DNA from: Clostridia bacterium
GTDB taxonomy: Bacteria > Bacillota > Clostridia > JAQVDB01
NCBI GenBank assembly: GCA_028698525.1
Contig: JAQVDB010000011.1
Location: forward strand, 1 to 42,383
Direction of reading: 5' to 3'
DNA: 42,383 bases
Positions 28,315 through 36,825 of the stretch are shown piece by piece. The notes beneath the pieces were generated by a model. The model had not been told where the DNA came from. It did not search any database and was given only the letters and a program-made list of their open reading frames with translations. Position 1 is the stretch's first letter. Each line of letters starts with the position of its first letter. The translations under genes and the position numbers were made by a program.

Positions 28315-29817
28315 TTGGGCAGTTTTCTGGAAATGAAAAGTATAACAAAATTGTTTAATGACAATGTTGTCCTTAAAGATATAGATTTCGATGCAGACAG
28401 AGGCCAGGTTCATTCGATTGTGGGCGAAAACGGTGCAGGCAAATCTACATTGATGAAGATACTGGCAGGCTTGTATACCCCTGATGCTGGGGAAATATAT
28501 ATTGATGGTAAACAGGTTATTATAAACAATCCAGAAGATGCTCAAAGGCTAGGTATATCCATGATCTATCAGGAAATCAGACTTTTTCCAGATTTGAATG
28601 TTGCTGAAAACATTTTTATTAAAAGGGAACCTGTAAAAAATAAAAAATGGTTTAGACTGATTGACTGGGACAAGGTTTATACGGAAACAACTAAATATTT
28701 GGATTATTTCGATTTAAAAATAGACGCAAAGACATCTGTAAATACCTTAAGTATAGGACAGCAGAAATTTGTTGAGATTATACGGGCTTTGTCTCGAGAT
28801 GCCAAGATTATTATAATGGATGAACCTACTGCTGCTTTGACAGAGCAGGAAATTGAGGTGCTTTTTAATGTTATTCAAGATATGAAGAAATTAGGTATAG
28901 TTATTATTTATATATCTCACAGGTTGGAAGAGGTCAAGAGAATTGCGGATAAGGTTACTATTCTCAGGGATGGAGAATTAGTGGAAACCTGTGATAGAAA
29001 TAAAATTGATATCAGTCATATTGTAAAGCTTATGGTAGGGAAAAAGTTAGAGGATAGGTATCCAAAGCTGAAAATCAGATTGGGCAGACAATCGTTGGCA
29101 GTTAATAATCTATCTTTTGAGGGGAGAATAAGAAATATAAACTTTGATTTGAAAGAAGGAGAAATCCTTGGCATTACAGGCTTGAGCGGTTCAGGCAGGA
29201 GAACTTTAGCAAAAGTCATCTTTGGTATTAATAGACATTATCAAGGAGAAATATATTTAAATGGGAAAACCTTCAAAGATATGAACCCTCACTTAGCCAT
29301 TGAAAATGGGCTATGCTATGTAACAGGAATAGGAACTGATGAAGGGCTTATATTAGATGCGTATGTTTCAGAAAATATTACATTGACTAATTTAGAGCGA
29401 ATTTCAAGGATGGGATTGCTAAACAAAGATGAGGAAACAAATAAAGCTAGAGATTTGATAGAAAGACTTGAAATAGAAGCCCATGAACATGAAATCACAA
29501 ACAACTTAAGTGGGGGCAATCAGAAAAAGGTCATATTTGCAAAGTGGCTATTTACTAATGCGAAAGTTTTAATTATTGATGAGCCCACGGCAGGTATTGA
29601 CGTGGGTTCTAAAGTTGATATATATAATATTATCAATGAATTGGTATTATCAGGGGCTTCAGTTATAATCATTTCTTCTGATTTACCGGAAGTATTAGGT
29701 ATGTGTGACAGAATACTTGTTATGTATAATGGACAAATCCGCAAGGTATTTTCTGAAGATGAAGCTACACAGGAGAAAATAATATATTATGCGTCAGGTG
29801 GCAAAGATAACATATGA
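28315..29817 (+). CDS. Sugar ABC transporter ATP-binding protein, first copy (RbsA/MglA family)
   Basis: This 500-residue dual ATPase belongs to the ribose/galactose importer class. The N-terminal domain has Walker A GENGAGKST (about 39-47), signature LSIGQQ and Walker B IIIMDEPTAAL. The C-terminal domain has the degenerate Walker A SGSGRRT typical of the class, signature LSGGNQKK and Walker B LIIDEPTAGID. I chose TTG 28315 (GAGGGGGA seven bases upstream) rather than the longer frame that overlaps the deoR-type gene. It lies 46 bases after the regulator, but no permease follows. A 410-base gap and a second ATPase gene come next, so its partners are unclear. Confidence 0.88.
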   Translation: MGSFLEMKSITKLFNDNVVLKDIDFDADRGQVHSIVGENGAGKSTLMKILAGLYTPDAGEIYIDGKQVIINNPEDAQRLGISMIYQEIRLFPDLNVAENIFIKREPVKNKKWFRLIDWDKVYTETTKYLDYFDLKIDAKTSVNTLSIGQQKFVEIIRALSRDAKIIIMDEPTAALTEQEIEVLFNVIQDMKKLGIVIIYISHRLEEVKRIADKVTILRDGELVETCDRNKIDISHIVKLMVGKKLEDRYPKLKIRLGRQSLAVNNLSFEGRIRNINFDLKEGEILGITGLSGSGRRTLAKVIFGINRHYQGEIYLNGKTFKDMNPHLAIENGLCYVTGIGTDEGLILDAYVSENITLTNLERISRMGLLNKDEETNKARDLIERLEIEAHEHEITNNLSGGNQKKVIFAKWLFTNAKVLIIDEPTAGIDVGSKVDIYNIINELVLSGASVIIISSDLPEVLGMCDRILVMYNGQIRKVFSEDEATQEKIIYYASGGKDNI

Positions 29818-29970
29818 AAAAGTTATTATAAGTTTTAAAAATATATTCAGCAGTTAATACATTCGAATATTCCAGACAATTTCATTTCTTATGATATTAT
29901 GAATTTCTTCAAACATTTCAATATTGCTATAAAATTACGATACAACTTTTGATGATTTTAGATATCAGCA

Positions 29971-30000
29971 AAAGAACACAAACGAACATGAAAGAAAACA
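29971..30000 (+). promoter_or_regulatory. Putative DeoR operator, upstream copy
   Basis: GAACACAAAC and GAACATGAAA stand in tandem (29974-29993), followed by GAAAACA. They match the decamers at 27411-27430 and 30140-30169. The surrounding gap 29818-30227 holds no gene. Confidence 0.5.
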
Positions 30001-30108
30001 ATAAGAGGTTACACAAGTGGGAAATAGCGCTTGTGGAGTGCCTACGTATTATTTTTTATGGATAAAATAAAAAAATAAATCCTAAAAAATTTTCAAAAAG
30101 AAGGATAT

Positions 30109-30169
30109 TTTAAACAAGTGTCGAATATACTTAATAAAGGAACATAAACGAACACAAAGGAAAGAAATA
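30109..30169 (+). promoter_or_regulatory. Possible promoter and DeoR operator of the ABC operon
   Basis: TTTAAA (30109-30114) and TAATAA (30132-30137) are spaced 17 bases. Right after the -10 stand three tandem decamers: GAACATAAAC, GAACACAAAG and GAAAGAAATA (30140-30169). A repressor bound there would cover the transcription start. Confidence 0.5.
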
Positions 30170-30227
30170 AAAATGGATGTAAGGTTGATATTTTCTAATG
30201 ATAGCAAACTGAAGGAGGTCTGTGGAT

Positions 30228-31751
30228 TTGTCTGAAAATATACTTGAGCTAAAAGCGATTACAAAAACATTTCCAGGAGTCAAAGCATTAGACGATGTAA
30301 ACTTTGATTTAAAGTCCGGAGAGATTCATGCTTTAATGGGTGAAAATGGTGCAGGAAAGTCTACCTTTATAAAGATTATAACCGGAGTTCATCCCCAGGA
30401 TAAGGGAGAAATATATTTGGCCGGGGAAAAGGTTGATATGAAGAACCCAAACCAAGCAAAAGAGATGGGTATTGCAGCAATTTATCAGCATGTAACCTGT
30501 TATCCTGATTTGAGTGTTACGGAAAATATCTTTATGGGACATGAAAAGGTGAGTAAAATCTCAAAGAGGATTCTATGGGAGGAGATGCATTCGGAAGCAG
30601 AGAAGCTTATAAAGGATTTGGGAACGGACATTGACCCTAAAACCCAGATGGGGGCGCTGAGCGTGGCACAACAACAGATTGTTGAAATAGCTAAAGCTTT
30701 ATCTACAAATGCAAAAATTGTTATTATGGATGAGCCTACCGCTGCACTTACAAAGAGAGAAACTGAAGAGCTTTATCGAATTACCGAACAACTGAGAGAC
30801 AATGGTGTTTCCATAATTTTTATTTCCCACAGACTGGAGGATATGTATAGGTTGGCAGACAGAGTTACCGTATTGAGGGATGGGAAATATATCGGGACAT
30901 GGGAAGCAGATAAAATATCAACTCAGGAACTTATCGTTGCTATGGTGGGCAGGGAACTTACAGAGATGTTTCCACAAAAGGATACAAAAATAGGGGAGGA
31001 GCTTCTGCATATTGAGGGACTAGGCAAAACAGGGTATTTTGCTGATGTTTCATTTACTCTTCGAAAGGGTGAAATCCTTGGGTTAACAGGGTTGGTAGGT
31101 GCGGGGAGAACAGAAGTATGTCAATCAATTTTTGGCATCATGCCTCCTGACAAAGGTAAGATATATTTAGAGGGAAAAGAGATAAAAATCAGGAATCCTC
31201 TGGAAGCAATGGAACTAGGCATAGGATATTTGCCGGAAGATAGGCAAAAACAGGGTTTGATATTGGATTGGGAGATAGGAAGAAATATTACTTTACCTAC
31301 CCTAAACAAATTTTCAAATAAAGGGTGGATTGATGAGGATAAAGAGGCTGAAATCGCCAAGGCCTTTACTGAAAAGGTAGATGTTAGAACAGACAGTATT
31401 TTTAATTTGGCCAGCTCGTTATCCGGAGGAAATCAGCAGAAGGTTGTTATAGCAAAACTGTTGAATACTGACTTAAAGGTTATCATACTTGATGAAGCTA
31501 CCAAAGGTGTGGATGTAGGAGCCAAATATGCAGTATATGAAATAATGTGTAGTCTAGCTGAAAAGGGATATGGAATTATTATGGTTTCATCTGATATGCC
31601 GGAGGTATTGGGTATGAGCGATAGAATAGTTGTGATGCGGGAAGGTCGGGTTACAACCATTCTAAACAGGGAAGATGCCACACAGGAGGCAATTCTTGAA
31701 GCATCTATGGTATCAAAAGCTGAAGGAAGGACTCCTGTATCTGCAGTATAA
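30228..31751 (+). CDS. Rhamnose/AI-2-type sugar ABC transporter ATP-binding protein, second copy
   Basis: This 507-residue dual ATPase energises sugar import from the cytoplasmic face. Domain 1 has Walker A GENGAGKST (about 38-46), signature LSVAQQ and Walker B IVIMDEPTAAL. Domain 2 has GLVGAGRTE in place of Walker A, EDRQKQGL, signature LSGGNQQKV and VIILDEATKGVD. TTG 30228 sits nine bases after AAGGAGG. The GTG at 30222 is only three bases away from that site and is less likely. It heads an operon with two permeases and a binding protein, the gene set of RhaT-P-Q-S or LsrA-C-D-B systems. Confidence 0.9.
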   Translation: MSENILELKAITKTFPGVKALDDVNFDLKSGEIHALMGENGAGKSTFIKIITGVHPQDKGEIYLAGEKVDMKNPNQAKEMGIAAIYQHVTCYPDLSVTENIFMGHEKVSKISKRILWEEMHSEAEKLIKDLGTDIDPKTQMGALSVAQQQIVEIAKALSTNAKIVIMDEPTAALTKRETEELYRITEQLRDNGVSIIFISHRLEDMYRLADRVTVLRDGKYIGTWEADKISTQELIVAMVGRELTEMFPQKDTKIGEELLHIEGLGKTGYFADVSFTLRKGEILGLTGLVGAGRTEVCQSIFGIMPPDKGKIYLEGKEIKIRNPLEAMELGIGYLPEDRQKQGLILDWEIGRNITLPTLNKFSNKGWIDEDKEAEIAKAFTEKVDVRTDSIFNLASSLSGGNQQKVVIAKLLNTDLKVIILDEATKGVDVGAKYAVYEIMCSLAEKGYGIIMVSSDMPEVLGMSDRIVVMREGRVTTILNREDATQEAILEASMVSKAEGRTPVSAV

Positions 31752-31775
31752 AGTATGAGAAAAGGAGAAGCGTTT

Positions 31776-32783
31776 ATGACTGAAAAAGCTCTAGGGAAGA
31801 GATCAAGAATATCAAACAATGGAAAATTCAGAGAAATAGGACTTTTAGGGTTTATCATTCTAATTTCAATATTTGTACAACTTCGCAATCCAAAATTTCT
31901 TACATTAGGAAATATTAACGACATGACTAAAAACACGGCGATACTAAGTATTCTTGCAGTTGGAATGATGTTGGTTATAGTTACGAGAGGCATGGACCTT
32001 TCGATCGGTGCAACTTTAGCTTTATCAGGCATGATATCAGCCATGACTGTAAGTGCGAATCCTAGTTTGCATCCTGTATTTGCAATATTGTTAGGGATAT
32101 TGGTGGGAATTGTTTGCGGAACTATAGTAGGTTTTTTTGTATCAAAGGCAGGGGTTCTTCCTATCATAGCTTCACTTGGAATGATGAATGTATACAGAGG
32201 ATTGACCTATTTGGTAGGAGGAGGTAAGTGGGTGAGCGCACATCAAATGTCACCCAGCTTTAAAGGTATTGCAATCAGTTCCATATTAGGTATTAATACC
32301 TTAGTTTTTATAGCAATAATTATTTATATAGTTTTTTATTATTTTATCAATCATACAAGAACAGGCAGACAGATATATGCGGTGGGTAGTAATCCAGAGT
32401 CTGCTAAAATCAGTGGGATAAATGTTCAAAAGATATTATGGATGGTTTACATAATTATGGGAGGACTGGCCGGATTATCAGGGGTATTGTGGGTGTCAAA
32501 GTTTGCATCCGCTCAGGGAGATACAGCAGTAGGATATGAAATGAATGTTATAGCTGCCTGTGTATTGGGTGGAGTTAACATTGCCGGTGGATCAGGAAAA
32601 ATCTCTGGAATTATAATGGGATCGTTGTTAATCGGTATCTTAAACAATGCATTACCCCTCATAAATGTATCGCCATTCTGGCATCAGGCAATTCAAGGTT
32701 TGATAATTTTAATTGCGGTAATTGTCAATGCTCTTGTAAAGAGGCGTGTGGAAAGAACTAATCTCATGAGGAGGAAAATCTGA
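31776..32783 (+). CDS. Sugar ABC transporter permease 1 (RbsC/RhaP/LsrC family)
   Basis: The 335-residue permease has about ten transmembrane helices. Family motifs are RGMDLSIGATLALSGM (about 72-87) and the cytoplasmic coupling region GRQIYAVGSNPESAKISGI (about 201-219), which contacts the ATPase, followed by GGVNIAGGSGKISG. ATG 31776 has AAAAGGAG nine bases upstream. The ORF can extend to ATG 31755. It lies 24 bases after the ATPase gene and three bases before permease 2. Two unlike permeases in one operon are typical of rhamnose and AI-2 importers, whereas ribose systems use one. Confidence 0.9.
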   Translation: MTEKALGKRSRISNNGKFREIGLLGFIILISIFVQLRNPKFLTLGNINDMTKNTAILSILAVGMMLVIVTRGMDLSIGATLALSGMISAMTVSANPSLHPVFAILLGILVGIVCGTIVGFFVSKAGVLPIIASLGMMNVYRGLTYLVGGGKWVSAHQMSPSFKGIAISSILGINTLVFIAIIIYIVFYYFINHTRTGRQIYAVGSNPESAKISGINVQKILWMVYIIMGGLAGLSGVLWVSKFASAQGDTAVGYEMNVIAACVLGGVNIAGGSGKISGIIMGSLLIGILNNALPLINVSPFWHQAIQGLIILIAVIVNALVKRRVERTNLMRRKI

Positions 32784-32786
32784 GCT

Positions 32787-33782
32787 ATGGAACAGAGAAA
32801 CATTATTGCCAAGAGGGAATTTAATCTGAAAAGTTTTTTCTTTCAGTGGGAATGGATGTTGGTACTGATATTGATTGTTATAAATATTGTAAACTCATCC
32901 ATATCCTCTCACTATTTGAATTTTAGTGGATTGATGGATGCCACCATGACTTTTCTCGACAAGGCTTTCATCGTTTTACCTATGGCTTTTATCATAATTT
33001 TAGGAGATATCGATATCTCCGTTGCATCCACTGTTGCGCTGTCTTCAGTAATTATGGCGGTATCATACAATGCCGGTTTACCCATGGGGATGGCTATGGT
33101 GCTCTGCCTTATAGTGGGGACGGTTTGTGGATTAATAAACGGATTGTTGATAGTTAAATTTAAGGAGTTGTCAGCAGTCATCGTTACACTTTCTACAATG
33201 ACAATATATCGCGGAATTGCTTATATAATACTTGAAGACCAAGCAGCAGGCAAATTCCCCCAGTGGTTTAGCTATTTAGGCTGGGGATATGTTGGAAGTA
33301 TACCGTTTATTTTGATTGTTTTTGCAGTGTTTGCAGTTATTTTTGGCTTGCTGCTCCACAAGACAACCTTTGGCAGACGTGTATATGCGATAGGCAATAA
33401 CCCTGTAGCAAGCAGATTTTCCGGAGTGGAGGTTGATAAGATAAAGGTGATAATTTTCACAGCTGCAGGTTTTATGTCAGGTGTAACAGCTCTTTTCCTC
33501 ACTTCAAAAATGGGAAGTACAAGGCCCAATGTGGCAATTGGTTATGAATTAGATGTAATAGCCATGGTTGTTCTCGGCGGTGTAAGCACAGCAGGGGGAA
33601 AAGGTAGAATTATAGGAACTGTGATCTCTATCTTTCTTATCGGTCTTTTACGTTATGGTCTCGGCCTTATCAATGTGCCTTCCCAGGTATTGTTGATAAT
33701 CATAGGTCTATTGCTGGTATTTGCGGTAATGATTTCTGATTTAAACGTAAATACAGTGAAAGCAGGAAAGATAAAAAGATAA
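32787..33782 (+). CDS. Sugar ABC transporter permease 2 (RhaQ/LsrD family)
   Basis: This second permease of 331 residues has about ten membrane helices. It shows GDIDISVASTVALSSVIM (about 72-89) and the ATPase-coupling segment GRRVYAIGNNPVASRFSGV (about 195-213), then GGVSTAGGKGRIIGTV. It is paralogous to permease 1 but clearly diverged, so the pair likely forms a heterodimer. The start is ATG, three bases after the previous stop, with GAGGAGG about 15 bases before it. Confidence 0.9.
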   Translation: MEQRNIIAKREFNLKSFFFQWEWMLVLILIVINIVNSSISSHYLNFSGLMDATMTFLDKAFIVLPMAFIIILGDIDISVASTVALSSVIMAVSYNAGLPMGMAMVLCLIVGTVCGLINGLLIVKFKELSAVIVTLSTMTIYRGIAYIILEDQAAGKFPQWFSYLGWGYVGSIPFILIVFAVFAVIFGLLLHKTTFGRRVYAIGNNPVASRFSGVEVDKIKVIIFTAAGFMSGVTALFLTSKMGSTRPNVAIGYELDVIAMVVLGGVSTAGGKGRIIGTVISIFLIGLLRYGLGLINVPSQVLLIIIGLLLVFAVMISDLNVNTVKAGKIKR

Positions 33783-33850
33783 TAAATAGCTTTGCATATA
33801 ATAGTCTAAAGACTGTTTATATTTAAATTAAAAATAAGGAGGAAAGATTA

Positions 33851-34954
33851 ATGAAGAAAGTATTAGCATTAATTATTTCACTTGCATTGGTTATGTCTTT
33901 ATTGGTTGGATGCGGTGGAGGAGGTACTGAAGATGTTTCGGAACCGGAAGAAACACCGGAAGTTGAAGATGCATCGAAAACCGATGATGAGCCAGAGCCG
34001 GAAGAAGAACCAGATAGTGGGGAAGGAAAACAATATGCCATCATTGTAAAGAGCACAGGTAATCCCTTTATGGAAAAGATGGCAGATGGGTTTAAGGAAG
34101 CTGTAAGTGAGCTCGGTGGGGAAACTATTGTGAAGGCACCAGATCAGCCAACAGCTGAAGCTCAGATTCAGATGATTGAAGAGCTTATTGCTCAAAAAGT
34201 TGATGGGATAGCAATATCAGCAAATGACCCTGATGCTTTGCAGCCTGCTCTTCAAAAAGCCATGAATGACGGAATCAATGTTGTTTCACTTGATTCTGCA
34301 GTAAATGCGGAGAGTCGTACAACTCATATACAGCAAGCGGATCCTGAAAGAATTGGACGTGTTCAGGTACAGGCAATTCATGAGATGATTGACGGTGAAG
34401 GTGAGATTGCTATTTTAAGCGCTACTTCACAAGCAACCAACCAGAACGAATGGATTGAATGGATGAAGGAAGAATTAGAAGATCCTAAATATGAGAATAT
34501 TGAGCTTGTAAAGATTGCCTATGGTGACGACCTTAGAGATAAAAGTGTTTCAGAGACAGAAGGCTTGTTACAATCATATCCAAATCTAAAGGGAATAATT
34601 TCACCTACAACTGTAGGTATAGCGGCAGCAGCAAAAGTCCTTACGGATAAAGGTCTTGAAGGAAAGGTACAACTTACAGGTCTCGGCTTGCCAAGTGAAA
34701 TGGCTGAGTATATTGAAAATGGTGTGTGTCAGTGGATGTATCTGTGGAATCCTATTGATTTAGGATATCTAGCAGGATGTGCTATTGATGCCCTTGCAAA
34801 AGGGGAGATTAGCGGAGAGGCTGGAGATACATTTAGTGCTGGTAGACTAGGAGATAGAGAAGTTGTTGAAGTAGGAGACGGGACTGAAATTATGCTAGGT
34901 GACCCATTTAAATTTGATATTGACAATATAGGAGAATGGAAAGACGTATATTAA
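33851..34954 (+). CDS. Sugar-binding lipoprotein of ABC transporter (RhaS/LsrB-like)
   Basis: This 367-residue lipoprotein captures the sugar outside the membrane. A signal peptide (1-20) ends in lipobox LVGC (C21). An acidic, Glu/Pro-rich linker (about 28-55) follows, then a type-1 periplasmic-binding fold. The stretches SPTTVGIAAAAKVLTDKG and LTGLGLPSEMAEYIENG with LWNPIDLGYLAG resemble rhamnose-binding RhaS and AI-2-binding LsrB proteins. The exact ligand is not certain. AAGGAGG precedes the ATG. It is the last gene of the transporter operon. Confidence 0.87.
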   Translation: MKKVLALIISLALVMSLLVGCGGGGTEDVSEPEETPEVEDASKTDDEPEPEEEPDSGEGKQYAIIVKSTGNPFMEKMADGFKEAVSELGGETIVKAPDQPTAEAQIQMIEELIAQKVDGIAISANDPDALQPALQKAMNDGINVVSLDSAVNAESRTTHIQQADPERIGRVQVQAIHEMIDGEGEIAILSATSQATNQNEWIEWMKEELEDPKYENIELVKIAYGDDLRDKSVSETEGLLQSYPNLKGIISPTTVGIAAAAKVLTDKGLEGKVQLTGLGLPSEMAEYIENGVCQWMYLWNPIDLGYLAGCAIDALAKGEISGEAGDTFSAGRLGDREVVEVGDGTEIMLGDPFKFDIDNIGEWKDVY

Positions 34955-34984
34955 TAACACGTAGAAATAGATATGTCTTATGAT

Positions 34985-35037
34985 CTTATCGGACTGTTTC
35001 TCATATAGCTCTATTTTATGAGAAACAGTCCGATAAG
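34985..35037. repeat. 21-bp perfect inverted repeat after the ABC operon
   Basis: Arms at 34985-35005 and 35017-35037 are perfectly complementary over 21 bp (outer end CTTATCGGACTG, loop 11 bases). No T tract follows on either strand, so it is not a classical terminator. It may still stabilise or end the binding-protein transcript, or be a small mobile repeat. The rest of 35038-35423 shows no gene and no clear promoter. Confidence 0.7.
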
Positions 35038-35423
35038 TAGAACTTTACATTGAGAACAGTTATAAATAAAACAGATTTTTTGTTAGATAACATTGTTATT
35101 TATAAGATGAATAAATAGTCTAATATAGCCTTCCTATCCAAAGATTTAGCTCACAACAGAATAAATTTCGGTTCAAAAAAGAAAGTGGTCTCATAAAGGT
35201 TATCACTTCTTATAAAATATGGATTTTTTTAAAAGCTGTGCAATGCTATGGCTTTATTTGTTGTCTTTAAAAATATTATTGTATCGAACCAAACTTAAAA
35301 TAATATATGCATGTAGCAACAAGATAATAAGGGTTAGAAGATAATGGGTGTTTTTTAATCTTATTTAAATAATCAAGATTAATCATAAATGATAAATATA
35401 AAATGAAAGGGGAAAAATAGACG

Positions 35424-36599
35424 ATGAGGAGAAACATGCCTATTATTCCTACAGAAGAATATCGTCAGCGGTGGAAAAAGGTTCAAAAAATGATGGATGA
35501 AAAAAACTTGGATTTACTATTAGCCTATGCAGATGATCACGCAGTTTTTGGGCCTGCTTATTCCAGATGGCTGGCAGATTTTCCAGTACACTTTGAACCG
35601 GTATGCATCTTAATGAGTAAGGAGAAAGATCCGGTATTGCTATGTGGGCCGGAGAGTGACCGTTATGCATTACAAGTTGGTCAAATACATGATGTGCGTA
35701 TACTAGAAGAGTTTACCCATCCTAACGAAGATTACCTCCACACAAAGATTCAAAGTTTGACCCAAGTGGCTAGCGAGATGGTGGACATTGATAAAATAAA
35801 GAGAATCGGTTTTGCAGGTCAAAGTTTATTGGGGGCAGATGCTTACCTAAGATTTCAGAAAGCTTTTCCGAATTCAGAATGGGTAGATATTGATTATGAT
35901 ATGTCTATGCTCAGAGCTAGGAAAACAGAGGCTGAAATAGGAGTGATCCGATATGCTTATCAAATAGCCCAAAGGGGTATGATGACAGCCATAGATAGCA
36001 TTTGTGAGGGTGTTGTAGAACGGGAAGTGGCAGCAAATATCGAATATACCATGAGAAAAGCAGGATCGGAAGGGACGGGTATTGACACTATGGTAGGTTC
36101 AGGTGAAAATTCTCGACATGAGATTGCAAGGACTACTTTCAAACAAATTCAAAAAGGAGATGTTGTGCAAGTTACCATAGCACCTCGATACGAAGGATAC
36201 CATGGTGCTATTGCCAGGCCGATATTTGTAGGGCAACCAAGTGATGAGGCCAAACATGCATTGGAAGCTGCCTGTCGTGCTCAGCAAGCTTGTTATAAAG
36301 CACTCCGTCCGGGGATAGAAGGAAGAGAGGTAGAAGCTATTGGAAGGGAAATAATGGACAAGGCAGGCTTAGGTAAATACTTCCTATACTCAGGAATACA
36401 TAGTATTGGAATAATGGAATTCGAACCGCCTATATTCGGGCCTACACAGAAGGAAGTTCTAGAAAAAGATATGATAGTTTCGGTGGATATTCCTATATTC
36501 GGAGCACCTTGGGGAGGATTCCGTTTGGAGGATGGATATTTAATTACTGATAAAGGTGCAGAGCGGTTGAACTATGTTGATTATTGGGTTATAAAATAA
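35424..36599 (+). CDS. Creatinase/prolidase-fold (M24-like) protein with two metal-ligand Asp lost
   Basis: This 391-residue pita-bread-fold protein has the creatinase N-terminal domain (about 10-165) and the M24 catalytic domain (about 172-385). In M24 peptidases two Asp, one His and two Glu bind two metals. Here the two Asp positions are T251 (VTIAP) and A262 (GYHGAIARP). H326, E334 and E369 are kept, as is H232, which corresponds to the conserved His before the first Asp. Creatinase is a known metal-free member of the fold, so a non-peptidase hydrolase is plausible. GAAAGGGG precedes the ATG. It stands alone between the ABC operon and the glycosidase-nitrilase operon and has its own terminator. 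Confidence 0.82.
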   Translation: MRRNMPIIPTEEYRQRWKKVQKMMDEKNLDLLLAYADDHAVFGPAYSRWLADFPVHFEPVCILMSKEKDPVLLCGPESDRYALQVGQIHDVRILEEFTHPNEDYLHTKIQSLTQVASEMVDIDKIKRIGFAGQSLLGADAYLRFQKAFPNSEWVDIDYDMSMLRARKTEAEIGVIRYAYQIAQRGMMTAIDSICEGVVEREVAANIEYTMRKAGSEGTGIDTMVGSGENSRHEIARTTFKQIQKGDVVQVTIAPRYEGYHGAIARPIFVGQPSDEAKHALEAACRAQQACYKALRPGIEGREVEAIGREIMDKAGLGKYFLYSGIHSIGIMEFEPPIFGPTQKEVLEKDMIVSVDIPIFGAPWGGFRLEDGYLITDKGAERLNYVDYWVIK

Positions 36600-36664
36600 A
36601 ATTTGGTTTAATCAAGATTCTATAAAAAGTTTAATTCAATAATTTGCGAATAAAATGATTTTAT

Positions 36665-36705
36665 AAAAGCGTCAGGTTTTTATATTTAAGATCTGACGCT
36701 TTTTG
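36665..36705 (+). terminator. Terminator after the creatinase-like gene
   Basis: AAAAGCGTCAG (36665-36675) pairs with CTGACGCTTTT (36693-36703), and the 3' arm ends in a T run. No gene is seen in 36600-36825. Confidence 0.85.
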
Positions 36706-36825
36706 TGCGAGTTAATTGTTTTGTACTTGATTTTCTATTCAAAAAAATTTCAATTAAAGGCAGGAAAGAGTAAAAACATGGCGAATTTGTTAAGTATATT
36801 CAAAAACTAAAAAGGAGGGGGAGGA

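Noticed and set aside
30012-30035. Small hairpin CACAAG/CTTGTG in the gap between the two ABC ATPase genes
   Set aside because: Only six base pairs with a 12-base loop and no T tract. Too weak to call a terminator or a structured RNA.
31433-32167. 244-codon minus-strand ORF across the ABC operon
   Set aside because: It is a shadow of the second ATPase and permease 1, which have clear family motifs and ribosome binding sites on the plus strand.
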